From: Aphelocoma coerulescens
Lineage: Eukaryota > Chordata > Aves > Passeriformes > Corvidae
Length of the DNA stretch: 64,000 nt
Direction of reading: 5' to 3'
NCBI RefSeq assembly: GCF_041296385.1
Contig: NW_027183580.1
Coordinates: forward strand, 124,001-188,000
Numbering within the stretch: position 1 is the stretch's first letter; each line of letters opens with the position of its first letter. Below are positions 22,143 to 35,374 of the stretch, piece by piece. The notes under the pieces were generated by a model. The model did not search any database. It saw only the letters and a program-made list of their open reading frames with translations, and was not told where the DNA came from. The position numbers were made by a program, and so were the translations under genes.

Positions 22143-24410
22143 GTGACACCACCACAGAAGCTCAGGGGAGCCCTGGAGACCGTGCTGATGCTATTGAACC
22201 TGATGCAACCCTGCCTCCTCTGTGACACCACAGAAGCTCTTGGAGCCCTGGAGACCGTGGTGATGCTATGGAACCTGATGCAACCCTGCCTCCTCTGTGA
22301 CACCACAGAACCTCTGGGAGCCCTGGAGACCGTGCTGATGCTATGGAACCTGATGCAACCCTGCCTCCACTGTGACACCACAGAAGCTCAGGGAGCCCTG
22401 GAGACTGTGGTGATGCTATGGAACCTGATGCAACCCTGCCTCCACTGTGACACCACAGAACCTCTGGGAGCCCTGGAGACCGTGCTGATGCTATGGAACC
22501 TGATGCAACCCTGCCTCCACTGTGACACCACAGAAGCTCGGGGAGCTCTGCAGACCGTGGGGATGCTGGCGAAGCTGACGGAACCCTGGGCACCACAGTG
22601 ACGCTATGGAACCTGGTGGAACCGAGGGGCCACAGTGACACTGTGGGGCCTTTTGGAAGCAACAGGACCCTGGTGGGAAGCCACGGGATGATTAATCCTG
22701 CACGAACCTGCTCCAGGTGGGCTCCTCTCTCCCGGCTTCCACAGGTGCTGCTAGGATCCCACTCCGGCACTGGCTTGGCACGGGCTGACGGCTTCCTTTG
22801 GCAATGGCTCTGCTCCAGGATGGCATGCTGCAGAGAATGCAGGTAGATTTTGTGCTCACTCCTGGCATGCAGCTGGACAATAAAGCCTGATCCAGCCCCC
22901 CCTCAGCATATGTCCGGCTCTGGCATTGGGGCGGGGCAACTTTGGGAGCAGCCCCAGCCCTGCTCCTGCTCCCGGCTGGGCACCCAGCTGCTGGGACACA
23001 GGTGTGTCCTGATGCCACCGTCTACTCCTTTGAGAAGGGGAGGACAGAGTGCATCAGGGAGTTTGGTGTGGCTTACATGCGGCAAGGAGAAGGTGCAGCC
23101 CCAAACTGGCTTTCACTTCTAGAACCTTTTGCTATTGCGGGAGCAGCTGCTGGAGCTTTTCAACCGAGCTGCAAGAGTGAAAAGTGTGATGGCATGTCTA
23201 TCTGAGAAGGAAGGTTCGGTGCCGCAGCCTGTTGTGCACAATTTATATGCTGATAAGAGAAGGGGGTGCTTTTGGAACGTTTTCCTTCCTGACACTTCTG
23301 TCTCTGTGAGCTTTAGCTGCTTGGACTCAGGGATACCGAAGGTATGTGAAAGTGACTGGGATGCGAGAATCATGTTGCACAGGGAACAGGGAAGGTCAGC
23401 AAATGTTTCCTGTCCTGGCACATCTCTCAGTCTGAACTGCAGCTGCAGATGCTTCACTTCCGCCAAGGACTCTGCCACCTTGAGAGAAGGATGCGCTCTA
23501 TGGAGTTGAGAAAGAAAGTGCGTCTCACTAGCTTCTTTCCTCTACTTCATAGACAGCAAAGGGGCTATGAAAGGCAGCACTGGCTTTTTGTTCTAGGACT
23601 TCTTCTTTACAAGCAGCTGCTGGATGTTTGGAAGGGGGTTTGGGATATGCAAAAATGAGAGGCTAAGATGGTAAGAAGGTAAGATGGAAGTCATCTGGCA
23701 AAAGCAGAGCTCACAAAAGGGCCAGCTGAGAAAGCTCTTGCTGCCTACAACTTCTACTGCACCCCTCAAAGCAGCAGCACACACGCTGCTCTCGGCACTT
23801 TCCTTCTCAGCTCTACGCACCATCCTAAGCCTTGCCTCTCCCACACTCAGGATCCAAAGACAACGGCACCAGGGACTGCTCACACACTAAAGGCACCAGG
23901 ACAAAAGGCTCACCAGCTTGGCCTTTGCATTCCCGCTGACAGCTCCACAGCTTGAACCCAGAGAACTGCCTGCTGCCAACAGCCTTTCCAATCACTCTGA
24001 GCACCTCATGACAAGGAGTGTGGGGAATGAATCTCCAGCAGCCTCCTGCCCCAGGCTGTCCCCCGGGAGCAGCCCTGCTCCAGGCCGTGACTGCCACCTG
24101 CACAGCCAAAGGACCCAGAGCCGGTGTTACACACCACGGCTGTGCCTGGCACAGAGACACCAGTGGCCACACAAGTGGCCATGGCACTGTCCACACACAG
24201 TCCCTGCTGCTGCTCCCCCAGCCGCTGGCACCAACTCCCAGCCACCCACTCCTAAAGCTACGGGGCCCACTGGGACACTGCGGGGGCTCGTGGAAGCCAG
24301 CGGCCATTGTGACACAGCGGGGCTGCACAGAGCCCACGGTGCTTTGTGACCCGTGGCTCCCAGGAGAGCCTTTGTGATGCTGGGGAACTACAAGGAAGCC
24401 TGGCTCCTCT
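22143..24410 (+). repeat. Unit 11, 5-copy, class A (2268 bp)
   Basis: The 75 bp copies lie at 22167-22541 (five). It has the class A base and T at 23755, shared with unit 4, but it ends in the GCTACGG form like unit 5 and lacks the unit 4 deletion. This suggests a switch between unit 4-like and unit 5-like sequence within its 3' half. Confidence 0.96.
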
Positions 24411-26678
24411 GTGACACCACCACAGAAGCTCAGGGGAGCCCTGGAGACTGTGCTGATGCTATTGAACCTGATGCAACCCTGCCTCCACTGTGACACCACA
24501 GAACCTCTGGGAGCCCTGGAGACCGTGGTGATGCTATGGAACCTGATGCAACCCTGCCTCCTCTGTGACACCACAGAACCTCTGGGAGCTCTGGAGACCG
24601 TGCTGATGCTATGGAACCTGATGCAACCCTGCCTCCACTGTGACACCACAGAAGCTCAGGGAGCCCTGGAGACTGTGGTGATGCTATGGAACCTGATGCA
24701 ACCCTGCCTCCACTGTGACACCACAGAACCTCTGGGAGCCCTGGAGACCGTGCTGATGCTATGGAACCTGATGCAACCCTGCCTCCACTGTGACACCACA
24801 GAAGCTCGGGGAGCTCTGCAGACCGTGGGGATGCTGGCGAAGCTGACGGAACCCTGGGCACCACAGTGACGCTATGGAACCTGGTGGAACCGAGGGGCCA
24901 CAGTGACACTGTGGGGCCTTTTGGAAGCAACAGGACCCTGGTGGGAAGCCACGGGATGATTAATCCTGCACGAACCTGCTCCAGGTGGGCTCCTCTCTCC
25001 CGGCTTCCACAGGTGCTGCTAGGATCCCACTCCGGCACTGGCTTGGCACGGGCTGACGGCTTCCTTTGGCAATGGCTCTGCTCCAGGATGGCATGCTGCA
25101 GAGAATGCAGGTAGATTTTGTGCTCACTCCTGGCATGCAGCTGGACAATAAAGCCTGATCCAGCCCCCCCTCAGCATATGTCCGGCTCTGGCATTGGGGC
25201 GGGGCAACTTTGGGAGCAGCCCCAGCCCTGCTCCTGCTCCCGGCTGGGCACCCAGCTGCTGGGACACAGGTGTGTCCTGATGCCACCGTCTACTCCTTTG
25301 AGAAGGGGAGGACAGAGTGCATCAGGGAGTTTGGTGTGGCTTACATGCGGCAAGGAGAAGGTGCAGCCCCAAACTGGCTTTCACTTCTAGAACCTTTTGC
25401 TATTGCGGGAGCAGCTGCTGGAGCTTTTCAACCGAGCTGCAAGAGTGAAAAGTGTGATGGCATGTCTATCTGAGAAGGAAGGTTCGGTGCCGCAGCCTGT
25501 TGTGCACAATTTATATGCTGATAAGAGAAGGGGGTGCTTTTGGAACGTTTTCCTTCCTGACACTTCTGTCTCTGTGAGCTTTAGCTGCTTGGACTCAGGG
25601 GTACCGAAGGTATGTGAAAGTGACTGGGATGCGAGAATCATGTTGCACAGGGAACAGGGAAGGTCACCAAATGTTTCCTGTCCTGGCACATCTCTCAGTC
25701 TGAACTGCAGCTGCAGATGCTTCACTTCCGCCAAGGACTCTGCCACCTTGAGAGAAGGATGCGCTCTATGGAGTTGAGAAAGAAAGTGCGTCTCACTAGC
25801 TTCTTTCCTCTACTTCATAGACAGCAAAGGGGCTATGAAAGGCAGCACTGGCTTTTTGTTCTAGGACTTCTTCTTTACAAGCAGCTGCTGGATGTTTGGA
25901 AGGGGGTTTGGGATATGCAAAAATGAGAGGCTAAGATGGTAAGAGGGTAAGATGGAAGTCATCTGGCAAAAGCAGAGCTCACAAAAGGGCCAGCTGAGAA
26001 AGCTCTTGCTGCCTACAACTTCAACTGCACCCCTCAAAGCAGCAGCACACACGCTGCTCTCGGCACTTTCCTTCTCAGCTCTACGCACCATCCTAAGCCT
26101 TGCCTCTCCCACACTCAGGATCCAAAGACAACGGCACCAGGGACTGCTCACACACTAAAGGCACCAGGACAAAAGGCTCACCAGCTTGGCCTTTGCATTC
26201 CCGCTGACAGCTCCACAGCTTGAACCCAGAGAACTGCCTGCTGCCAACAGCCTTTCCAATCACTCTGAGCACCTCATGACAAGGAGTGTGGGGAATGAAT
26301 CTCCAGCAGCCTCCTGCCCCAGGCTGTCCCCCGGGAGCAGCCCTGCTCCAGGCTGTGACTGCCACCTGCACAGCCAAAGGACCCAGAGCCGGTGTTACAC
26401 ACCACGGCTGTGCCTGGCACAGAGACACCAGTGGCCACACAAGTGGCCATGGCACTGTCCACACACAGTCCCTGCTGCTGCTCCCCCAGCCGCTGGCACC
26501 AACTCCCAGCCACCCACTCCTAAAGCCACGGGGCCCACTGGGACACTGCGGGGGCTTGTGGAAGCCAGCGGCCATTGTGACACAGCGGGGCTGCACAGAG
26601 CCCACGGTGCTTTGTGACCCGTGGCTCCCAGGAGAGCCTTTGTGATGCTGGGGAACTACAAGGAAGCCTGGCTCCTCT
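24411..26678 (+). repeat. Unit 12, 5-copy, non-A body (2268 bp)
   Basis: The 75 bp copies lie at 24435-24809 (five). The first copy is unusual: it has a GACTGTG head, the TTG form, and CCACTGTGAC followed by the GAACCT tail. Copy c begins GGAGCTCTG. The body has GGTACC at 25600-25605, C at 25667 and T at 26557. It is nearly identical to unit 17. Confidence 0.96.
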
Positions 26679-28795
26679 GTGACACCACCACAGAAGCTCA
26701 GGGGAGCCCTGGAGACCGTGGTGATGCTATGGAACCTGATGCAACCCTGCCTCCACTGTGACACCACAGAAGCTCAGGGAGCCCTGGAGACTGTGGTGAT
26801 GCTATGGAACCTGATGCAACCCTGCCTCCACTGTGACACCACAGAACCTCTGGGAGCCCTGGAGACCGTGCTGATGCTATGGAACCTGATGCAACCCTGC
26901 CTCCACTGTGACACCACAGAAGCTCGGGGAGCTCTGCAGACCGTGGGGATGCTGGCGAAGCTGACGGAACCCTGGGCACCACAGTGACGCTATGGAACCT
27001 GGTGGAACCGAGGGGCCACAGTGACACTGTGGGGCCTTTTGGAAGCAACAGGACCCTGGTGGGAAGCCACGGGATGATTAATCCTGCACGAACCTGCTCC
27101 AGGTGGGCTCCTCTCTCCCGGCTTCCACAGGTGCTGCTAGGATCCCACTCCGGCACTGGCTTGGCACGGGCTGACGGCTTCCTTTGGCAATGGCTCTGCT
27201 CCAGGATGGCATGCTGCAGAGAATGCAGGTAGATTTTGTGCTCACTCCTGGCATGCAGCTGGACAATAAAGCCTGATCCAGCCCCCCCTCAGCATATGTC
27301 CGGCTCTGGCATTGGGGCGGGGCAACTTTGGGAGCAGCCCCAGCCCTGCTCCTGCTCCCGGCTGGGCACCCAGCTGCTGGGACACAGGTGTGTCCTGATG
27401 CACAGTCTACTCCTTTGAGAAGGGGAGGACAGAGTGCATCAGGGAGTTTGGTGTGGCTTACATGCGGCAAGGAGAAGGTGCAGCCCCAAACTGGCTTTCA
27501 CTTCTAGAACCTTTTGCTATTGCGGGAGCAGCTGCTGGAGCTTTTCAACCGAGCTGCAAGAGTGAAAAGTGTGATGGCATGTCTATCTGAGAAGGAAGGT
27601 TCGGTGCCGCAGCCTGTTGTGCACAATTTATATGCTGATAAGAGAAGGGGGTGCTTTTGGAACGTTTTCCTTCCTGACACTTCTGTCTCTGTGAGCTTTA
27701 GCTGCTTGGACTCAGGGATACCGAAGGTATGTGAAAGTGACTGGGATGCGAGAATCATGTTGCACAGGGAACAGGGAAGGTCAGCAAATGTTTCCTGTCC
27801 TGGAACATCTCTCAGTCTGAACTGCAGCTGCAGATGCTTCACTTCCGCCAAGGACTCTGCCACCTTGAGAGAAGGATGCGCTCTATGGAGTTGAGAAAGA
27901 AAGTGCGTCTCACTAGCTTCTTTCCTCTACTTCATAGACAGCAAAGGGGCTATGAAAGGCAGCACTGGCTTTTTGTTCTAGGACTTCTTCTTTACAAGCA
28001 GCTGCTGGATGTTTGGAAGGGGGTTTGGGATATGCAAAAATGAGAGGCTAAGATGGTAAGAGGGTAAGATGGAAGTCATCTGGCAAAAGCAGAGCTCACA
28101 AAAGGGCCAGCTGAGAAAGCTCTTGCTGCCTACAACTTCAACTGCACCCCTCAAAGCAGCAGCACACACGCTGCTCTCGGCACTTTCCTTCTCAGCTCTA
28201 CGCACCATCCTAAGCCTTGCCTCTCCCACACTCAGGATCCAAAGACAACGGCACCAGGGACTGCTCACACACTAAAGGCACCAGGACAAAAGGCTCACCA
28301 GCTTGGCCTTTGCATTCCCGCTGACAGCTCCACAGCTTGAACCCAGAGAACTGCCTGCTGCCAACAGCCTTTCCAATCACTCTGAGCACCTCATGACAAG
28401 GAGTGTGGGGAATGAATCTCCAGCAGCCTCCTGCCCCAGGCTGTCCCCCGGGAGCAGCCCTGCTCCAGGCCGTGACTGCCACCTGCACAGCCAAAGGACC
28501 CAGAGCCGGTGTTACACACCACGGCTGTGCCTGGCACAGAGACACCAGTGGCCACACAAGTGGCCATGGCACTGTCCACACACAGTCCCTGCTGCTGCTC
28601 CCCCAGCCGCTGGCACCAACTCCCAGCCACCCACTCCTAAAGCCACGGGGCCCACTGGGACACTGCGGGGGCTCGTGGAAGCCAGCGGCCATTGTGACAC
28701 AGCGGGGCTGCACAGAGCCCACGGTGCTTTGTGACCCGTGGCTCCCAGGAGAGCCTTTGTGATGCTGGGGAACTACAAGGAAGCCTGCCTCCTCT
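26679..28795 (+). repeat. Unit 13, 3-copy with 1 bp deletion (2117 bp)
   Basis: The 75 bp copies lie at 26703-26927 (three). At 27401-27407 the usual CCACCGTC reads CACAGTC, a complex change that is 1 bp shorter and unique in the window. A at 27804 is shared with unit 7. A private G-to-C lies near 28788. Confidence 0.96.
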
Positions 28796-31063
28796 GTGAC
28801 ACCACCACAGAAGCTCAGGGGAGCCCTGGAGACCGTGCTGATGCTATTGAACCTGATGCAACCCTGCCTCCTCTGTGACACCACAGAAGCTCTTGGAGCC
28901 CTGGAGACCGTGGTGATGCTATGGAACCTGATGCAACCCTGCCTCCTCTGTGACACCACAGAACCTCTGGGAGCCCTGGAGACCGTGCTGATGCTATGGA
29001 ACCTGATGCAACCCTGCCTCCACTGTGACACCACAGAAGCTCAGGGAGCCCTGGAGACTGTGGTGATGCTATGGAACCTGATGCAACCCTGCCTCCACTG
29101 TGACACCACAGAACCTCTGGGAGCCCTGGAGACCGTGCTGATGCTATGGAACCTGATGCAACCCTGCCTCCACTGTAACACCACAGAAGCTCGGGGAGCT
29201 CTGCAGACCGTGGGGATGCTGGCGAAGCTGACGGAACCCTGGGCACCACAGTGACGCTATGGAACCTGGTGGAACCGAGGGGCCACAGTGACACTGTGGG
29301 GCCTTTTGGAAGCAACAGGACCCTGGTGGGAAGCCACGGGATGATTAATCCTGCACGAACCTGCTCCAGGTGGGCTCCTCTCTCCCGGCTTCCACAGGTG
29401 CTGCTAGGATCCCACTCCGGCACTGGCTTGGCACGGGCTGACGGCTTCCTTTGGCAATGGCTCTGCTCCAGGATGGCATGCTGCAGAGAATGCAGGTAGA
29501 TTTTGTGCTCACTCCTGGCATGCAGCTGGACAATAAAGCCTGATCCAGCCCCCCCTCAGCATATGTCCGGCTCTGGCATTGGGGCGGGGCAACTTTGGGA
29601 GCAGCCCCAGCCCTGCTCCTGCTCCCGGCTGGGCACCCAGCTGCTGGGACACAGGTGTGTCCTGATGCCACCGTCTACTCCTTTGAGAAGGGGAGGACAG
29701 AGTGCATCAGGGAGTTTGGTGTGGCTTACATGCGGCAAGGAGAAGGTGCAGCCCCAAACTGGCTTTCACTTCTAGAACCTTTTGCTATTGCGGGAGCAGC
29801 TGCTGGAGCTTTTCAACCGAGCTGCAAGAGTGAAAAGTGTGATGGCATGTCTATCTGAGAAGGAAGGTTCGGTGCCGCAGCCTGTTGTGCACAATTTATA
29901 TGCTGATAAGAGAAGGGGGTGCTTTTGGAACGTTTTCCTTCCTGACACTTCTGTCTCTGTGAGCTTTAGCTGCTTGGACTCAGGGATACCGAAGGTATGT
30001 GAAAGTGACTGGGATGCGAGAATCATGTTGCACAGGGAACAGGGAAGGTCAGCAAATGTTTCCTGTCCTGGCACATCTCTCAGTCTGAACTGCAGCTGCA
30101 GATGCTTCACTTCCGCCAAGGACTCTGCCACCTTGAGAGAAGGATGCGCTCTATGGAGTTGAGAAAGAAAGTGCGTCTCACTAGCTTCTTTCCTCTACTT
30201 CATAGACAGCAAAGGGGCTATGAAAGGCAGCACTGGCTTTTTGTTCTAGGACTTCTTCTTTACAAGCAGCTGCTGGATGTTTGGAAGGGGGTTTGGGATA
30301 TGCAAAAATGAGAGGCTAAGATGGTAAGAAGGTAAGATGGAAGTCATCTGGCAAAAGCAGAGCTCACAAAAGGGCCAGCTGAGAAAGCTCTTGCTGCCTA
30401 CAACTTCAACTGCACCCCTCAAAGCAGCAGCACACACGCTGCTCTCGGCACTTTCCTTCTCAGCTCTACGCACCATCCTAAGCCTTGCCTCTCCCACACT
30501 CAGGATCCAAAGACAACGGCACCAGGGACTGCTCACACACTAAAGGCACCAGGACAAAAGGCTCACCAGCTTGGCCTTTGCATTCCCGCTGACAGCTCCA
30601 CAGCTTGAACCCAGAGAACTGCCTGCTGCCAACAGCCTTTCCAATCACTCTGAGCACCTCATGACAAGGAGTGTGGGGAATGAATCTCCAGCAGCCTCCT
30701 GCCCCAGGCTGTCCCCCGGGAGCAGCCCTGCTCCAGGCCGTGACTGCCACCTGCACAGCCAAAGGACCCAGAGCCGGTGTTACACACCACGGCTGTGCCT
30801 GGCACAGAGACACCAGTGGCCACACAAGTGGCCATGGCACTGTCCACACACAGTCCCTGCTGCTGCTCCCCCAGCCGCTGGCACCAACTCCCAGCCACCC
30901 ACTCCTAAAGCTACGGGGCCCACTGGGACACTGCGGGGGCTCGTGGAAGCCAGCGGCCATTGTGACACAGCAATGCTGCACAGAGCCCACGGTGCTTTGT
31001 GACCCGTGGCTCCCAGGAGAGCCTTTGTGATGCTGGGGAACTACAAGGAAGCCTGGCTCCTCT
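28796..31063 (+). repeat. Unit 14, 5-copy, class A (2268 bp)
   Basis: The 75 bp copies lie at 28820-29194 (five). It is the third member of the unit 1/8/14 subtype: A at 29177, the class A base at 30330, and GCTACGG with the AAT form near the end. Confidence 0.96.
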
Positions 31064-33256
31064 GTGACACCACCACAGAAGCTCAGGGGAGCCCTGGAGA
31101 CCGTGCTGATGCTATGGAACCTGATGCAACCCTGCCTCCTCTGTGACACCACAGAACCTCTGGGAGCCCTGGAGACCGTGCTGATGCTATGGAACCTGAT
31201 GCAACCCTGCCTCCACTGTGACACCACAGAAGCTCAGGGAGCCCTGGAGACTGTGGTGATGCTATGGAACCTGATGCAACCCTGCCTCCACTGTGACACC
31301 ACAGAACCTCTGGGAGCCCTGGAGACCGTGCTGATGCTATGGAACCTGATGCAACCCTGCCTCCACTGTGACACCACAGAAGCTCGGGGAGCTCTGCAGA
31401 CCGTGGGGATGCTGGCGAAGCTGACGGAACCCTGGGCACCACAGTGACGCTATGGAACCTGGTGGAACCGAGGGGCCACAGTGACACTGTGGGGCCTTTT
31501 GGAAGCAACAGGACCCTGGTGGGAAGCCACGGGATGATTAATCCTGCACGAACCTGCTCCAGGTGGGCTCCTCTCTCCCGGCTTCCACAGGTGCTGCTAG
31601 GATCCCACTCCGGCACTGGCTTGGCACGGGCTGACGGCTTCCTTTGGCAATGGCTCTGCTCCAGGATGGCATGCTGCAGAGAATGCAGGTAGATTTTGTG
31701 CTCACTCCTGGCATGCAGCTGGACAATAAAGCCTGATCCAGCCCCCCCTCAGCATATGTCCGGCTCTGGCATTGGGGCGGGGCAACTTTGGGAGCAGCCC
31801 CAGCCCTGCTCCTGCTCCCGGCTGGGCACCCAGCTGCTGGGACACAGGTGTGTCCTGATGCCACCGTCTACTCCTTTGAGAAGGGGAGGACAGAGTGCAT
31901 CAGGGAGTTTGGTGTGGCTTACATGCGGCAAGGAGAAGGTGCAGCCCCAAACTGGCTTTCACTTCTAGAACCTTTTGCTATTGCGGGAGCAGCTGCTGGA
32001 GCTTTTCAACCGAGCTGCAAGAGTGAAAAGTGTGATGGCATGTCTATCTGAGAAGGAAGGTTCGGTGCCGCAGCCTGTTGTGCACAATTTATATGCTGAT
32101 AAGAGAAGGGGGTGCTTTTGGAACGTTTTCCTTCCTGACACTTCTGTCTCTGTGAGCTTTAGCTGCTTGGACTCAGGGATACCGAAGGTATGTGAAAGTG
32201 ACTGGGATGCGAGAATCATGTTGCACAGGGAACAGGGAAGGTCAGCAAATGTTTCCTGTCCTGGCACATCTCTCAGTCTGAACTGCAGCTGCAGATGCTT
32301 CACTTCCGCCAAGGACTCTGCCACCTTGAGAGAAGGATGCGCTCTATGGAGTTGAGAAAGAAAGTGCGTCTCACTAGCTTCTTTCCTCTACTTCATAGAC
32401 AGCAAAGGGGCTATGAAAGGCAGCACTGGCTTTTTGTTCTAGGACTTCTTCTTTACAAGCAGCTGCTGGATGTTTGGAAGGGGGTTTGGGATATGCAAAA
32501 ATGAGAGGCTAAGATGGTAAGAGGGTAAGATGGAAGTCATCTGGCAAAAGCAGAGCTCACAAAAGGGCCAGCTGAGAAAGCTCTTGCTGCCTACAACTTC
32601 AACTGCACCCCTCAAAGCAGCAGCACACACGCTGCTCTCGGCACTTTCCTTCTCAGCTCTACGCACCATCCTAAGCCTTGCCTCTCCCACACTCAGGATC
32701 CAAAGACAACGGCACCAGGGACTGCTCACACACTAAAGGCACCAGGACAAAAGGCTCACCAGCTTGGCCTTTGCATTCCCGCTGACAGCTCCACAGCTTG
32801 AACCCAGAGAACTGCCTGCTGCCAACAGCCTTTCCAATCACTCTGAGCACCTCATGACAAGGAGTGTGGGGAATGAATCTCCAGCAGCCTCCTGCCCCAG
32901 GCTGTCCCCCGGGAGCAGCCCTGCTCCAGGCTGTGACTGCCACCTGCACAGCCAAAGGACCCAGAGCCGGTGTTACACACCACGGCTGTGCCTGGCACAG
33001 AGACACCAGTGGCCACACAAGTGGCCATGGCACTGTCCACACACAGTCCCTGCTGCTGCTCCCCCAGCCGCTGGCACCAACTCCCAGCCACCCACTCCTA
33101 AAGCCACGGGGCCCACTGGGACACTGCGGGGGCTCGTGGAAGCCAGCGGCCATTGTGACACAGCGGGGCTGCACAGAGCCCACGGTGCTTTGTGACCCGT
33201 GGCTCCCAGGAGAGCCTTTGTGATGCTGGGGAACTACAAGGAAGCCTGGCTCCTCT
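31064..33256 (+). repeat. Unit 15, 4-copy (2193 bp)
   Basis: The 75 bp copies lie at 31088-31387 (four). It has the TG form at the CCGTGAC/CTGTGAC site, like other 4-copy units, but lacks the GTCACC variant of units 2 and 9. Confidence 0.96.
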
Positions 33257-35374
33257 GTGACACCACCACAGAAGCTCAGGGGAGCCCTGGAGACCGTGGT
33301 GATGCTATGGAACCTGATGCAACCCTGCCTCCACTGTGACACCACAGAAGCTCAGGGAGCCCTGGAGACTGTGGTGATGCTATGGAACCTGATGCAACCC
33401 TGCCTCCACTGTGACACCACAGAACCTCTGGGAGCCCTGGAGACCGTGCTGATGCTATGGAACCTGATGCAACCCTGCCTCCACTGTGACACCACAGAAG
33501 CTCGGGGAGCTCTGCAGACCGTGGGGATGCTGGCGAAGCTGACGGAACCCTGGGCACCACAGTGACGCTATGGAACCTGGTGGAACCGAGGGGCCACAGT
33601 GACACTGTGGGGCCTTTTGGAAGCAACAGGACCCTGGTGGGAAGCCACGGGATGATTAATCCTGCACGAACCTGCTCCAGGTGGGCTCCTCTCTCCCGGC
33701 TTCCACAGGTGCTGCTAGGATCCCACTCCGGCACTGGCTTGGCACGGGCTGACGGCTTCCTTTGGCAATGGCTCTGCTCCAGGATGGCATGCTGCAGAGA
33801 ATGCAGGTAGATTTTGTGCTCACTCCTGGCATGCAGCTGGACAATAAAGCCTGATCCAGCCCCCCCTCAGCATATGTCCGGCTCTGGCATTGGGGCGGGG
33901 CAACTTTGGGAGCAGCCCCAGCCCTGCTCCTGCTCCCGGCTGGGCACCCAGCTGCTGGGACACAGGTGTGTCCTGATGCCACCGTCTACTCCTTTGAGAA
34001 GGGGAGGACAGAGTGCATCAGGGAGTTTGGTGTGGCTTACATGCGGCAAGGAGAAGGTGCAGCCCCAAACTGGCTTTCACTTCTAGAACCTTTTGCTATT
34101 GCGGGAGCAGCTGCTGGAGCTTTTCAACCGAGCTGCAAGAGTGAAAAGTGTGATGGCATGTCTATCTGAGAAGGAAGGTTCGGTGCCGCAGCCTGTTGTG
34201 CACAATTTATATGCTGATAAGAGAAGGGGGTGCTTTTGGAACGTTTTCCTTCCTGACACTTCTGTCTCTGTGAGCTTTAGCTGCTTGGACTCAGGGATAC
34301 CGAAGGTATGTGAAAGTGACTGGGATGCGAGAATCATGTTGCACAGGGAACAGGGAAGGTCAGCAAATGTTTCCTGTCCTGGCACATCTCTCAGTCTGAA
34401 CTGCAGCTGCAGATGCTTCACTTCCGCCAAGGACTCTGCCACCTTGAGAGAAGGATGCGCTCTATGGAGTTGAGAAAGAAAGTGCGTCTCACTAGCTTCT
34501 TTCCTCTACTTCATAGACAGCAAAGGGGCTATGAAAGGCAGCACTGGCTTTTTGTTCTAGGACTTCTTCTTTACAAGCAGCTGCTGGATGTTTGGAAGGG
34601 GGTTTGGGATATGCAAAAATGAGAGGCTAAGATGGTAAGAGGGTAAGATGGAAGTCATCTGGCAAAAGCAGAGCTCACAAAAGGGCCAGCTGAGAAAGCT
34701 CTTGCTGCCTACAACTTCAACTGCACCCCTCAAAGCAGCAGCACACACGCTGCTCTCGGCACTTTCCTTCTCAGCTCTACGCACCATCCTAAGCCTTGCC
34801 TCTCCCACACTCAGGATCCAAAGACAACGGCACCAGGGACTGCTCACACACTAAAGGCACCAGGACAAAAGGCTCACCAGCTTGGCCTTTGCATTCCCGC
34901 TGACAGCTCCACAGCTTGAACCCAGAGAACTGCCTGCTGCCAACAGCCTTTCCAATCACTCTGAGCACCTCATGACAAGGAGTGTGGGGAATGAATCTCC
35001 AGCAGCCTCCTGCCCCAGGCTGTCCCCCGGGAGCAGCCCTGCTCCAGGCCGTGACTGCCACCTGCACAGCCAAAGGACCCAGAGCCGGTGTTACACACCA
35101 CGGCTGTGCCTGGCACAGAGACACCAGTGGCCACACAAGTGGCCATGGCACTGTCCACACACAGTCCCTGCTGCTGCTCCCCCAGCCGCTGGCACCAACT
35201 CCCAGCCACCCACTCCTAAAGCCACGGGGCCCACTGGGACACTGCGGGGGCTCGTGGAAGCCAGCGGCCATTGTGACACAGCGGGGCTGCACAGAGCCCA
35301 CGGTGCTTTGTGACCCGTGGCTCCCAGGAGAGCCTTTGTGATGCTGGGGAACTACAAGGAAGCCTGGCTCCTCT
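33257..35374 (+). repeat. Unit 16, 3-copy (2118 bp)
   Basis: The 75 bp copies lie at 33281-33505 (three). It has the consensus form at the positions that mark units 3, 7, 10 and 13. It is the reference-like 3-copy unit and closes the fourth 5-4-3 trimer. Confidence 0.96.

Larger units (their letters stand above)
28796..35374 (+). repeat. Higher-order repeat trimer 5-4-3, fourth (6579 bp)
   Basis: Units 14-16. The first member is of the unit 1/8 subtype, but the second and third lack the subtype marks of units 2/9 and 3/10. Confidence 0.9.
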
